In this document: positions 24,856-33,492 of the stretch, one piece after another | How positions within the stretch are numbered: the first letter of the stretch is position 1 | Layout of the letters: every line of letters begins with the position of its first letter | Assembly: GCA_024233005.1 (NCBI GenBank) | Contig: JACKQE010000005.1 | Location: 62,001 to 126,000 of the forward strand | DNA length: 64,000 bases | Direction of reading: 5' to 3' | Source of the DNA: Akkermansiaceae bacterium | Lineage (GTDB): Bacteria > Verrucomicrobiota > Verrucomicrobiia > Verrucomicrobiales > DEV007 | The notes under the pieces: generated by a model | What the model was told of the DNA's origin: nothing | The model's database searches: none | What the model saw: only the letters and a program-made list of their open reading frames with translations | Program-made: the position numbers and the translations under genes

Positions 24856-25647
24856 TCAGCGCACGATGCCGAAAATGGCCGCGAAGTCGGTGGTGTGGGG
24901 AGGGGTGTCTCCGGTTTCACCCTTGATGTGGATTTCCGAAATGTCACCATCGAGAAACAGTGCGTCGCGACAGCCCAGATGCTGGAAGAGCCGGGCAAAG
25001 CCGTGCAGATTGATCCGCCCTCCGGAGTCGGGAAGTTCCGGCGTTGGTCGCACGGAGCACACGAACACAACCCGTCCCTGCTGGTCCACACCGACCCCGT
25101 TGCGCAGAAGCCGATTGGGTGAATTCGCATTGAACTTGGGGTGGATTTGGTCGTTCCGCAACAGGAGTGGTCCGGACTGGGTGGCGAGGCGGATCGCCTC
25201 CTCTCCGGTGGCGCGAGACTTCAGGTCGGGGAATTCGGAAGTCTCCACCACCCGGGCGGTGCCGTTCCGCTGGAGAAAAAACACGCCGTTCGGCTTGAGG
25301 AAAAAGTTCCCGGGGGCCTCGGCGGTATTAAGGGGATGGAGTTCCCGACCGTCCTCGATGTGGAGGCCTTCCGGAATCCATCCGGGTTGGTAAATGCCAG
25401 CATTCATAGCAAAGAGAAGCGAGCGTCCCTGGGACGTCACTGCGGCGTCCAAGGCCCGAAAATTTTTGTAGGGCTGCCCTTGGGCATCCTTCCAAAAGAG
25501 TTTCAACGTTGCCCGGGCGGGCTCGACTCGATGGACGATGAATTTGGCTCCTTCGAATTCCATCGTTTCTCCCCGCAGGCATGGCGCCGCCCACCCTGGT
25601 GTCAGGGCGAGAGGCAGAAGCACAGCAAACTTGGGAAATACGGTCAT
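24856..25647 (-). CDS. Phosphodiester glycosidase family protein (NAGPA/DUF2233), secreted
   Basis: A 263-residue protein with a signal peptide (MTVFPKFAVLLPLALTPGWA). Family signatures include LLFAMNAGIYQPGWIPEGLHIEDG, KPNGVFFLQRNGTARV, ATQSGPLLLRNDQIHP and a C-terminal RDALFLDGDISEIHIKG stretch. The mammalian relative (NAGPA, uncovering enzyme) removes GlcNAc from a phosphodiester; bacterial members are thought to cleave sugar-phosphodiesters in exopolysaccharides or wall polymers. It is transcribed towards the PPK2 gene. No partner gene indicates its substrate. Confidence 0.88.
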   Translation of the reverse strand: MTVFPKFAVLLPLALTPGWAAPCLRGETMEFEGAKFIVHRVEPARATLKLFWKDAQGQPYKNFRALDAAVTSQGRSLLFAMNAGIYQPGWIPEGLHIEDGRELHPLNTAEAPGNFFLKPNGVFFLQRNGTARVVETSEFPDLKSRATGEEAIRLATQSGPLLLRNDQIHPKFNANSPNRLLRNGVGVDQQGRVVFVCSVRPTPELPDSGGRINLHGFARLFQHLGCRDALFLDGDISEIHIKGETGDTPPHTTDFAAIFGIVR

Positions 25648-26096
25648 GTGATGACTATGACAGGTGAATCAGAGGGAGCAAGTTTTCCCGGCGGAGGCGA
25701 CGGGTTTCCCCTTCAGAATGCAAGGCTTCAGTTGCAATTCGCCCGATCTGGATTATTCATGGCGGCGGGTGATCGCTGGCGCGATGGCCCCGGTGACTCA
25801 GGCGTCCCTTGACGGTTGGACCGGTCTTGTTTTCTCCACCCCACCTCAGAACTTACCGCGCACTTTTGGCAGTCCCGGCCGGATCCAATCCGGTTCAGGG
25901 ATCCCGGCCCGGCTTCCCCCAAGTTCTTTTTCCCTGCCCTGCTGGTAGCCAACCCGCAGGGCTCACGGGCTTTCCGTGACAGGGGTGAATCCGCGCCCCG
26001 GCGGGAGACATGGTTCCCCTCCGTGTTTCGACGGGGTTCCGGCGCCCGTGATGGTCCGAGTCCACCCATGTGCCTTTTCGCCCACAACCCAAAACC
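25648..26096. other. Divergent intergenic region, no gene recognised
   Basis: 449 bp between the start of the minus-strand phosphodiester glycosidase gene and the start of the plus-strand fusion gene. Several short frames cross it, but none has a plausible start or protein-like composition. CCCGCAGGGCTCACGGG-like GC-rich hairpins occur near 25960-25975; they match no riboswitch I can recognise. Confidence 0.45.
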
Positions 26097-28088
26097 ATGA
26101 AAGACCCCATCCTGCTTCCAGAATCGCTCGAAATCAGTCGCAATCAGGAAAAAGTCCGGTCGCGACGCGCTGCCAAACCCGGAAAAGGAACCGGCCGATC
26201 CCGGTTGACGGACATTCTGGGACCGGTGGAGGATCTGGAGAGTTACGTAAAAGCCGACTGGTGGCGGCATTTGTTCAATGCCAATTACCTTCGCACCGAT
26301 GGCGATGTGGTGGAAGACACCGTGATCACCCGGAGCGAGGTGGATCTTTTTTCGAGGCTGATGCATCTGGAGGCGGACTCTCCCGTGCTGGACGTCTGCT
26401 GTGGGCAGGGGCGGCACTGTCTCGAACTGGCGCGGCGGGGCTTCACTGCCGTCACGGGGATCGACCGCTCGCATTACCTGATCTCAAGAGCCCGCGGTTC
26501 AGCCAAAAACGAGCAACTGGGGGTGGTCTTCCGTGAGGGGGATGCCCGGAGGTTGCCGTTCGGAGCAGACCGTTTCGCGGCGGTGTCGCTCGCCGGAAAC
26601 AGTTTTGGATATTTCGAAACTGCGGAGGACGACGCCCGGGTGCTCCGGGAGGTGCTCCGGGTTCTTCAGCCGGGTGGTATTCTCCTCCTGGATGTGACCG
26701 ATGGAGAACACATCCGTCAGACTTACCAACCCCGGAGCTGGGAGTGGATTGACCGGAATTACTTTGTGTGCCGCGAACGTTCCCTTTCAGCCGACGGTCA
26801 ACGGCTCATTTCGAGGGAGGTCATCACCCACACTCGCAAGGGAGTCGTCGCGGACCAGTTCTACGCGGAACGCCTCTACCGGGCTGATGATCTGCGCTCC
26901 TTGCTGGCCGACAACGGTTTCCGCGACAGCGAGTTGCACGAGGAAATCTTCACCGCTTCCCTGAGGAATCAGGATCTTGGCATGATGGGCAAGCGGCTGG
27001 TGTTTACCGCCCGGGCTGACAAGTCTCCCGCCGGACCGAAAAAGCCAGCCCGACCGATGCAACGGGTGGCGGTGCTGCTGGGAGATCCCCGTAAGCACGA
27101 TGCGGTGAAGCCTGACGGGACCTTCGATGATGACGACTACCACACTCTGAATGAGTTAAAAAATGCCCTGGCCGGCCTGAAAGGTTACCAATTCACTTTT
27201 TTCGATGACCATGACCGCCTCCTTGAGGATGCCATGACCGCCAAAGCGGAGTGCGATTTCGTTTTCAACCTGTGTGACGAGGGATTCGGGAACGATGCCG
27301 CCAAGGAGCTGCATGTTCCCGCCCTGCTGGAAATGTTGGGAATCCCCTACACCGGGGGCACTCCCCAGTGTCTGGCATACTGCTACGACAAGTCCTTGGT
27401 TCGCGGCATTGCGGTGGAAATGGGGTTGCCGGCTCCCCGGGCGGCCTTCATCCGACCCGACGAAACCGCGTTCATTGATCTTGCGATACCCTTTCCAGTC
27501 ATCCTCAAACCGAACAGCGGGGACTCCAGTTTCGGGATCACTGCCGACAGTGTCTGCCAGGACGTGGCCCAGATGGAGGCCGCTTTGGTCCGGTTGCGGG
27601 AGCGTTGTGGGTATGACAAGCCGATTCTGGTCGAGGAGTTCCTCACCGGCGAGGACATCTCCGTCGGGATCCTGGGCAACGTGCCGGAAGATCCAACGTT
27701 GCTGCCCATCATCCGGGAAGACTACAGCGAGCTTCCGGATGGGCTGCCGCGGATCTGCGGTTACGAGGCGAAATGGGACCCGGCCTCACCCTATGCAACG
27801 GTGCGTTCCGTGCCTGCGGGACTGGGGGAGGAAACCGAGCGCTTTCTCTATGCCAGCTGCCTTCAGCTTTTCGAGCGTCTCGGCTGCCGGGATTATGCCC
27901 GGTTCGACTGGAGGCTGGACGCACGGGGCACGCCAAGGTTGCTCGAAGTGAATCCCAATCCGGGCTGGTGCTGGGACGGACATCTCAACAAGATGGCGGA
28001 TCTGCACGGCCTGTCCTATCAGGACATGCTGGGTAGAATCCTCGGGGCGGCCGTGGCGAGATTCGAGCGCGGCAAAGTCCGGCGGTGA
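26097..28088 (+). CDS. Fusion protein: SAM-dependent methyltransferase + D-Ala-D-Ala ligase-like ATP-grasp enzyme
   Basis: A 663-residue cytoplasmic protein. Residues about 55-310 form a class I methyltransferase with SAM motif I VLDVCCGQGRH (97-107), GIDRS (121-125), a GDARRLPF motif and a late FRDSELHEE strand. From residue 321 (MQRVAVLLGDPRKHDAV) to about 650 it follows the D-alanine-D-alanine ligase plan: FNLCDEGFGND, a YTGG loop, KPNSGDSSFG (about 471-480), and a C-terminal LLEVNPNPGW (about 615-624) holding the Mg-binding Glu and Asn. ATP-grasp enzymes join a carboxylate to an amine. The natural pair of reactions could make an N- or O-methylated peptide-like product. No other biosynthetic genes flank it, so substrate is open. 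Confidence 0.88.
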   Translation: MKDPILLPESLEISRNQEKVRSRRAAKPGKGTGRSRLTDILGPVEDLESYVKADWWRHLFNANYLRTDGDVVEDTVITRSEVDLFSRLMHLEADSPVLDVCCGQGRHCLELARRGFTAVTGIDRSHYLISRARGSAKNEQLGVVFREGDARRLPFGADRFAAVSLAGNSFGYFETAEDDARVLREVLRVLQPGGILLLDVTDGEHIRQTYQPRSWEWIDRNYFVCRERSLSADGQRLISREVITHTRKGVVADQFYAERLYRADDLRSLLADNGFRDSELHEEIFTASLRNQDLGMMGKRLVFTARADKSPAGPKKPARPMQRVAVLLGDPRKHDAVKPDGTFDDDDYHTLNELKNALAGLKGYQFTFFDDHDRLLEDAMTAKAECDFVFNLCDEGFGNDAAKELHVPALLEMLGIPYTGGTPQCLAYCYDKSLVRGIAVEMGLPAPRAAFIRPDETAFIDLAIPFPVILKPNSGDSSFGITADSVCQDVAQMEAALVRLRERCGYDKPILVEEFLTGEDISVGILGNVPEDPTLLPIIREDYSELPDGLPRICGYEAKWDPASPYATVRSVPAGLGEETERFLYASCLQLFERLGCRDYARFDWRLDARGTPRLLEVNPNPGWCWDGHLNKMADLHGLSYQDMLGRILGAAVARFERGKVRR

Positions 28089-28170
28089 CACGGAAAGGGG
28101 GGGGGAGACCGGGAGCCTTGGCCGCATTGACGCCATGCGCACCAGAACCCCGGGGCGTGTAGCATGGGGC

Positions 28171-29418
28171 ATGAAGTTTTTCACCGCTCTACACTCTCCG
28201 GCCCTCGGATTGCTCTTTGGACTGGGTTCCGCCCTGACTTGCCAGGCCGAGGACCCGACCTACTATCGGGGCAACACCCACACGCATTCCCTCTGGAGTG
28301 ATGGGAATGATTTCCCGGAGATGATCGTCGATTGGTACCAGCAGCAAGGCTATGATTTCATCGCCTTGAGCGACCACAACATTTTGGCGGAAGGCGACAA
28401 GTGGATGGCGGTGGAGGCGGTCAAGTCTCGTCAAAAAGTTCCCGGGGCGGGGGCGATGGAGAAATACCGGGCCCGGTTTGGTGAGACTTGGGTGAAAACA
28501 CGAGAGAAAGACGGCAAAACGGAGGTGCGGTTGAGCACTCTCGAGGAGTACCGTGGCCGTTTCGAGAAGCCGGGAGAATTTCTGATCGTTCCGGCGGAGG
28601 AGATTTCTTCAACCTGGCGGACCGCCAGCGCTCCCAAGGGGCTGCCGGTTCACATCAATGTGGTCAATGTGAAGGAGGTCATCAAGCCGGCGATCCGGCC
28701 CACGGCGGTGGAGACGATGCGGGCGGTGCTGCTCAGTGTGCTGGAACAGGAGCGGGTAACCGGCCAGCCCATGTTGGCGCATCTCAATCATCCCAACTTT
28801 CAATGGGCGATCACGGCGGAGGAGATCGCCCAAGTGGTTGAGGAACGGTTTGTGGAGATCTACAACGGCCATCCTGGAGTGCATCACCTTGGCGATGCGA
28901 CCCGGCCCGGACAGGAGAAAATCTGGGATATCGCCAACACCATCCGCCTCCGTGATTTGCACGCCGCTCCCCTCTGGGGCGTCGCCACCGATGATTCGCA
29001 CAATTACCATGGGGGGGAGGTCTCCCCGGGACGCGGCTGGGTCATGGTGCGAGCGGCGGCCCTGGAGGCAGGAGCCTTGGTCACAGCGATGAAAGCGGGC
29101 GATTTCTATGCCAGCTCCGGAGTCACCTTGCGCGAAATCCGGTTTGATCCCTCCACACGCCGTCTCAGCGTCTCCCTGGTGGTCGAGCCGGGAGCGACCT
29201 ACCGCTGCGAGCTCATCGGCACCCGGCGGGCGGCGGACTCTCCGGTTGGCGAGGTCTTCGCTTCGAAAACCGGTGCCAGCGTGGACTTTGATCTGCCGGA
29301 GGATGCCCTCTACGGACGGATCACCATCACGGCTTCGGTCCCGCACGGAAATCCCTCTTTCGAAGGGCAGAAAAAACAGGCCTGGACCCAGCCGGTGGGT
29401 TGGGAACAGACCCGGTGA
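28171..29418 (+). CDS. Secreted PHP-domain phosphoesterase-like protein
   Basis: A 415-residue protein from the ATG at 28171, picked because it starts a signal peptide (MKFFTALHSPALGLLFGLGSALTCQA); an ATG at 28135 lies 12 codons earlier. The mature protein opens with RGNTHTHSLWSDGN and later has YDFIALSDHN, HLNHPNF and GVATDDSHNY, the metal-binding pattern of PHP (polymerase and histidinol phosphatase) domains. The final 100 residues form a beta-rich domain. Exported PHP proteins are common in Planctomycetota and Verrucomicrobiota and are presumed phosphoesterases or metal-dependent hydrolases. It lies 82 bp after the methyltransferase/ATP-grasp gene on the same strand and ends 9 bp from a convergent gene. 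Confidence 0.88.
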   Translation: MKFFTALHSPALGLLFGLGSALTCQAEDPTYYRGNTHTHSLWSDGNDFPEMIVDWYQQQGYDFIALSDHNILAEGDKWMAVEAVKSRQKVPGAGAMEKYRARFGETWVKTREKDGKTEVRLSTLEEYRGRFEKPGEFLIVPAEEISSTWRTASAPKGLPVHINVVNVKEVIKPAIRPTAVETMRAVLLSVLEQERVTGQPMLAHLNHPNFQWAITAEEIAQVVEERFVEIYNGHPGVHHLGDATRPGQEKIWDIANTIRLRDLHAAPLWGVATDDSHNYHGGEVSPGRGWVMVRAAALEAGALVTAMKAGDFYASSGVTLREIRFDPSTRRLSVSLVVEPGATYRCELIGTRRAADSPVGEVFASKTGASVDFDLPEDALYGRITITASVPHGNPSFEGQKKQAWTQPVGWEQTR

Positions 29419-29427
29419 GGTCTCGGC

Positions 29428-31482
29428 TTACTTTTTGGGCTTGACCTGCCAGGCTTCGTCAAAAAAGTCCGCCGCGATGATTCCGCCAGGAGCTTTGTCG
29501 TCCGGAGCCACGGAGACATCGAGGATGGACCAGTCCGGCAGTTTGGGGTTCTGCTGGGAATTGTTGCGGTCATCGGTCTCTCGGAACGTGGGGCCGCTGT
29601 TCAGCACAAGGTAGTGCGGTGCCCGGCCGGGTTCGGGCTTGTCGAGTGGGTTGGGGTAGATCAGCACCGGCACATGGGTCGCGGCGGCCGCCGAGTGGCT
29701 GCCCACGGCCACTTCACTGTCATTCCAGCGGAGGGGGAGCTGGGGCAGGGCCTTGGCAATGATGGCATTGGAGGCGGCATCCCCCCAGCAGATGAGATGG
29801 TAGAGCCGGAAATCCTCGGCGGTGACCTCTGAGGCATTCTTGAGCCGCGGTTCCCCACGGAAGACTTCCTTCCAACGGCGGAGAAAGTGGTCCAGTTCAA
29901 AGGACACCCACTGGTCGACGGCCGCATTTTTGCAGGCCCCCTCAGGCAGCACCACCAGGAACGGCTCCATGAAGGCATCATCGACCGGGCCTTGGCACCC
30001 CGGAGTCTTGCGCAGCCCGGGAGCTGCGGTGTAGAGATCCCCTTCGGCGAGGGACCATCCTCCCTCCTTTTTCACCACACGGAACCCATCGTGATCATTC
30101 GGATTGGTCAGGCGGGTGCCGTCTATGGTGATGCTGGCGCCTTTTTTTACCGAGGCTCCCTGTTCCGCGATGCTGAGATCGGTGATGTTTGCGGTGTCGA
30201 TTTTGAAGGCCCCGGTTCCGCTGAAGTCCCCGTCAAACGTGAGATCGACCCGGGAATCTTTCCAGTGTTCGGCCAATCCGTTCACATGGACGTAAGGAGC
30301 CTGATGGTAGCGCAGGGTGCGGGTTTGGAAGGTGATGTGACCCGGCTCGTTGATCGGGCTTTCCTTGCCCTGGAGCGCTCTCTGGACAAATTGAGTCACG
30401 GTCTTGATGGAATCCGGATCGTACTTGTGCGGCATCTGAGGCCCGATAATGTGGTGCAGCCTTTTCCCTTCCGCGGCGAACGCCTCGCTCATGAATTCCG
30501 CGGCATCGCGCTGCTTGTCGATTTCTCCGCTGTAGGCCAACACAGGCATGTTGAACAGGTTGCGGACGTAGAGGGGCACATTGTAAACGCCCCAGAGGGT
30601 CTGAACAAATGGCGCGGGATACTGGTCCGGAGGCATTTTGGTGAACCGGGCCACATCCACAAAGCCGGCGCCGGCATGGACCACCGACCACTTCCCGGGG
30701 TAGTGGGCCCCAAGCTGCCAGCTGCCTGCTCCGCCCATGGAAAACCCCATCATGGCCAACCGGGGGTGCCCGTTGGGACCATACAACGCCCGGGCTGCCG
30801 CGTCGGCGCATTCCAAGGCATCGGCTTCACCGGGGCCCTTCCACCCGATGCATTGTCTGCCAAGCGGATGCACCACGATGCCGTCGTTCGGTTGGAACTG
30901 GCCTTTGCGCGACATCCTGCCGGCGATAAAATGCAGGTCTGTTTCCTTGTCCCCGCGGCCGTGAAGCCAGATCCAGAGCGGTGGCACGTCATCGCCCGGT
31001 TTGACCTGCGCCGGATCGGGCAGGGCGAGACTCTCCGGGATCTCCAATCCATAAGGTTGAGGAGAACCATCGAGTTCGGAGTAATAGCCTCGCACCACGG
31101 AACCGCGTTGTTTGGTCCAGTAGGCGTCGCCTTTCTCCAGGGCGTCGAGGCGTTTTGCTCCCTCGTCGAGAAGGAGGCGGACTTTGTTGATGTCCTTGGG
31201 ATCCCAGAACTCCCCAATTTCCAGTCCGTAGCGGGCTCCTTTGAGGAAGACATCCACGTCGGCGGCAAGATCGGGCTGTTTCTCGCGCAACGGCTGGAGA
31301 CGGCTGCCCAGGACGTTGGCTTCCTTGAGAAGTGGTTCGGCAACGGTGGGATCGGGAGGGGCGGTCATCGGGGCCGGCAGGACCCGCGGGATGGCGGCAT
31401 AGTCTGCCGCGCGGGCGGTGGTCGTTGCTGTGGCCAGGGCCAACAGGGCCTGTAGGAGACGGCGGGATCTGAGGTGGGACAT
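29428..31482 (-). CDS. Secreted alpha/beta-hydrolase (prolyl oligopeptidase/esterase-like)
   Basis: A 684-residue protein from the ATG at 31482, chosen because it precedes a signal peptide (MSHLRSRRLLQALLALATATTTARA); an upstream ATG at 31587 is unlikely. The central hydrolase domain (about 130-380) has PLWIWLHGRGDKETDLHF and the nucleophile elbow GFSMGG near residue 246. HKYDPDS may hold part of the active site. The C-terminal region (about 380-680) is beta-rich and of unknown role. Similar proteins are annotated as prolyl oligopeptidase-like or feruloyl-esterase-like hydrolases, so an ester-cleaving role on polymers is plausible. Confidence 0.85.
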   Translation of the reverse strand: MSHLRSRRLLQALLALATATTTARAADYAAIPRVLPAPMTAPPDPTVAEPLLKEANVLGSRLQPLREKQPDLAADVDVFLKGARYGLEIGEFWDPKDINKVRLLLDEGAKRLDALEKGDAYWTKQRGSVVRGYYSELDGSPQPYGLEIPESLALPDPAQVKPGDDVPPLWIWLHGRGDKETDLHFIAGRMSRKGQFQPNDGIVVHPLGRQCIGWKGPGEADALECADAAARALYGPNGHPRLAMMGFSMGGAGSWQLGAHYPGKWSVVHAGAGFVDVARFTKMPPDQYPAPFVQTLWGVYNVPLYVRNLFNMPVLAYSGEIDKQRDAAEFMSEAFAAEGKRLHHIIGPQMPHKYDPDSIKTVTQFVQRALQGKESPINEPGHITFQTRTLRYHQAPYVHVNGLAEHWKDSRVDLTFDGDFSGTGAFKIDTANITDLSIAEQGASVKKGASITIDGTRLTNPNDHDGFRVVKKEGGWSLAEGDLYTAAPGLRKTPGCQGPVDDAFMEPFLVVLPEGACKNAAVDQWVSFELDHFLRRWKEVFRGEPRLKNASEVTAEDFRLYHLICWGDAASNAIIAKALPQLPLRWNDSEVAVGSHSAAAATHVPVLIYPNPLDKPEPGRAPHYLVLNSGPTFRETDDRNNSQQNPKLPDWSILDVSVAPDDKAPGGIIAADFFDEAWQVKPKK

Positions 31483-31513
31483 GGAAGGTATGATGATGCC
31501 GCGTTCCCGGGAG

Positions 31514-32371
31514 TCAAATGTCGGATTCCGCGCGGATGCGGCGGGAGGCTTCGCGTCCGGCCAGGCTTCCCGCCTCGAGCAGCGCATTTCGAATACCCGA
31601 GGGGAACAGTCCCGGGTGCGGGGTGACGGTCACGATTTCGATGAGGCGTTTGTCGTGGGGCATTTTCTGGCGCAAACAGTGCAGTGCGTCGCTGATGATC
31701 AGGTGACAGTCCGCGATTCCACCGGCAAGGGTTGTCCAGCCTGGATTTCGGCGGTGCTCTGCGACGTGCTCAATGCGGTGCAACACGATCGTGTCGACGC
31801 TCGGATCATCGAGCCACTGCAGGAATGGCAGTGGCAACGCGACCCCGCCGTCGCACCAGCGTTCGCCATCAATGATCTGGTTGCGGAACAGGCCGGGCAC
31901 GGCACAACTGGCCACCGCATAGGAGGCGGCATCTCCCGATGAGATCAGGCACGAAGCACGGTGCGTCAGATTGGTTAGGCCCAGCTGCACGGCGGGATGA
32001 CTGTCCTCGAGACGGAGCCCGCACAGTTTGCTTCTGAGAAACGCAACGGCGTTGCTTCCGGAGAGAATGCCGGAGCCAAACGTGCTGGTGAGCACTCCGG
32101 GTAGACGCAATGGAGCTTTTCCATCTAGAAAGCTTCGGCGCAGTCCGGGCTGCATGACAAAGTCGGTGAGCTGTGCTCCCCTCAGCCCTGCCCCGCAAAG
32201 CACGGACACGAGTGCCCCGGCAGAAGAGCCGGCCACCTGTTCCGGGAAAATGCCTTCTTCATGAAGGGCGGCCATGAAGGCCGCATGGGTGTAGAATCCA
32301 AAGAAAGAGGAGTTCATCGCGATTGCCAGCCCGGGACGGGCAGGGGAGGCTGGCAAAAGGACGGTTCCCAT
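31514..32371 (-). CDS. Patatin-like phospholipase, atypical oxyanion loop
   Basis: A 285-residue protein with the patatin nucleophile motif GSSAG at 48-52 (Ser50) followed by ALVSVLCGAG, and a DGG motif (RWCDGGVALP) near residue 175 supplying the catalytic Asp. The oxyanion-hole region, normally GGG-x-R/K-G, reads AMNSSFFGFYTHAAF (18-32), so the usual triple glycine is missing. The protein is therefore a divergent member whose lipase activity needs proof. It has no clear signal peptide. It lies 42 bp downstream of lgt on the same strand, suggesting a link to membrane lipid handling. Confidence 0.82.
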   Translation of the reverse strand: MGTVLLPASPARPGLAIAMNSSFFGFYTHAAFMAALHEEGIFPEQVAGSSAGALVSVLCGAGLRGAQLTDFVMQPGLRRSFLDGKAPLRLPGVLTSTFGSGILSGSNAVAFLRSKLCGLRLEDSHPAVQLGLTNLTHRASCLISSGDAASYAVASCAVPGLFRNQIIDGERWCDGGVALPLPFLQWLDDPSVDTIVLHRIEHVAEHRRNPGWTTLAGGIADCHLIISDALHCLRQKMPHDKRLIEIVTVTPHPGLFPSGIRNALLEAGSLAGREASRRIRAESDI

Positions 32372-32413
32372 CCGAATGGCGGACTATTGTGATCGTCTTA
32401 ACGCGACAGTCGC

Positions 32414-33445
32414 TCAACCGGCCTGCGGACGAGCGGGAGCGGCATTGCGACGCCGGGCTCGGAGTCCCCAGAGGATGAAAGCGGCCCCGATGAGAAACAT
32501 CCATAGGGAATAAAATTGTCCGCGGGTCAATCCCAAGATCAGCGACTTGCCGAAATCGGGCTCCCGGAGGTTTTCCACCGCCACGCGGAACGCAGCGTAA
32601 AGGATGAAAAACATGCCGGTCAGGATTCCGTGAAAAAGCCGAGGAAACCGCCACCTGACGGTGAAGAGGATGGCAAACAGGAGGATTCCTTCGAGACCGG
32701 CTTCGTAAAGTTGGGAAGGATGTCGCGGGGTCAGGAAGGGAGCGATTTCCGCTGTCAAAGCGGGGTTCCCTCGGGAGCTTTCCACCAAGAGATGGGACAG
32801 GCCCGAGAGGGACGGGTCGGCGTTCTGGAGGTCGGCCAACTTTGCGGCAAAGTCCGGATCGACCGCTGCTGCGGCCCGGGCTGCTGTGAGGCAGTCCTCC
32901 GGACGGTCGGCCAACTCGCTGGGAAATTTCATGGCCCAAGGCCCCTCAGTGGCGCGACCGTAGAGCTCTCCGTTGATGAAATTCGCGATACGGCCCAGAA
33001 ACAGTCCCACCGGGGCCACGGAAACGAGATTGTCCCCCAAGCCGGGCCAGGAAATCCGATGCCGCCAGGCATAAAAACCGGTGAAGAGAAATAGTCCGAG
33101 AATCCCCCCATGGCTGGCCATGCCCCCACTGAGGAATTTGAAGAAAATGAGGGGATTGTGCAGGAAGTCATCCAAGTCATAGAACAGCATATACCCGAGC
33201 CTCCCCCCCAGCATGACGCCGAAAATGGCCGCGAGGGTGATGAAATCTCCGACCTGGCGTTCTTTCAGCTCGCAGGCACCCCGGCGCACCAGTTTTAAGA
33301 GGAGCCACCACGCAGCCAGAAAACCCACGACGTAGGCCAAGCCATACCAGCGGATCCCAAAGTTCTCGGTGAAGCGCAGGATGAAGGGACTCCAGTTGTG
33401 GACGTAGAAGTCTTGGGCGGGGGCGTCAGGCACGTGGCACCACAC
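32414..33445 (-). CDS. lgt: Prolipoprotein diacylglyceryl transferase
   Basis: A 343-residue polytopic membrane enzyme that transfers diacylglycerol to the lipobox cysteine of prolipoproteins. The Lgt signature GRIANFINGELYGR is complete (about 150-163), as are IRWYGLAYVVGF at the start, GGMASHGGILG and PRHPSQLYEAGLEG. Between GELYGR and PRHPSQ there are about 75 residues, against about 38 in E. coli Lgt, so a periplasmic loop carries an Ala/Asp-rich insertion of roughly 35-40 residues. The start codon is GTG at 33445. It follows the exbB-exbD-TPR gene run by 47 bp and may be co-transcribed with it. Confidence 0.94.
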   Translation of the reverse strand: MWCHVPDAPAQDFYVHNWSPFILRFTENFGIRWYGLAYVVGFLAAWWLLLKLVRRGACELKERQVGDFITLAAIFGVMLGGRLGYMLFYDLDDFLHNPLIFFKFLSGGMASHGGILGLFLFTGFYAWRHRISWPGLGDNLVSVAPVGLFLGRIANFINGELYGRATEGPWAMKFPSELADRPEDCLTAARAAAAVDPDFAAKLADLQNADPSLSGLSHLLVESSRGNPALTAEIAPFLTPRHPSQLYEAGLEGILLFAILFTVRWRFPRLFHGILTGMFFILYAAFRVAVENLREPDFGKSLILGLTRGQFYSLWMFLIGAAFILWGLRARRRNAAPARPQAG

Positions 33446-33492
33446 ACCGAAACCGGAGAAAGATCAAGCGTCAGAATGGCCTTCGGGGCGTC

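Noticed and set aside
25728..26474. 248-codon minus-strand frame overlapping the start of the methyltransferase fusion
   Set aside because: It overlaps the methyltransferase N-terminal region and lacks protein-like features.
29887..31455. 522-codon plus-strand frame opposite the alpha/beta hydrolase
   Set aside because: Antisense to a protein with a clear signal peptide and GFSMGG nucleophile motif; shadow frame.
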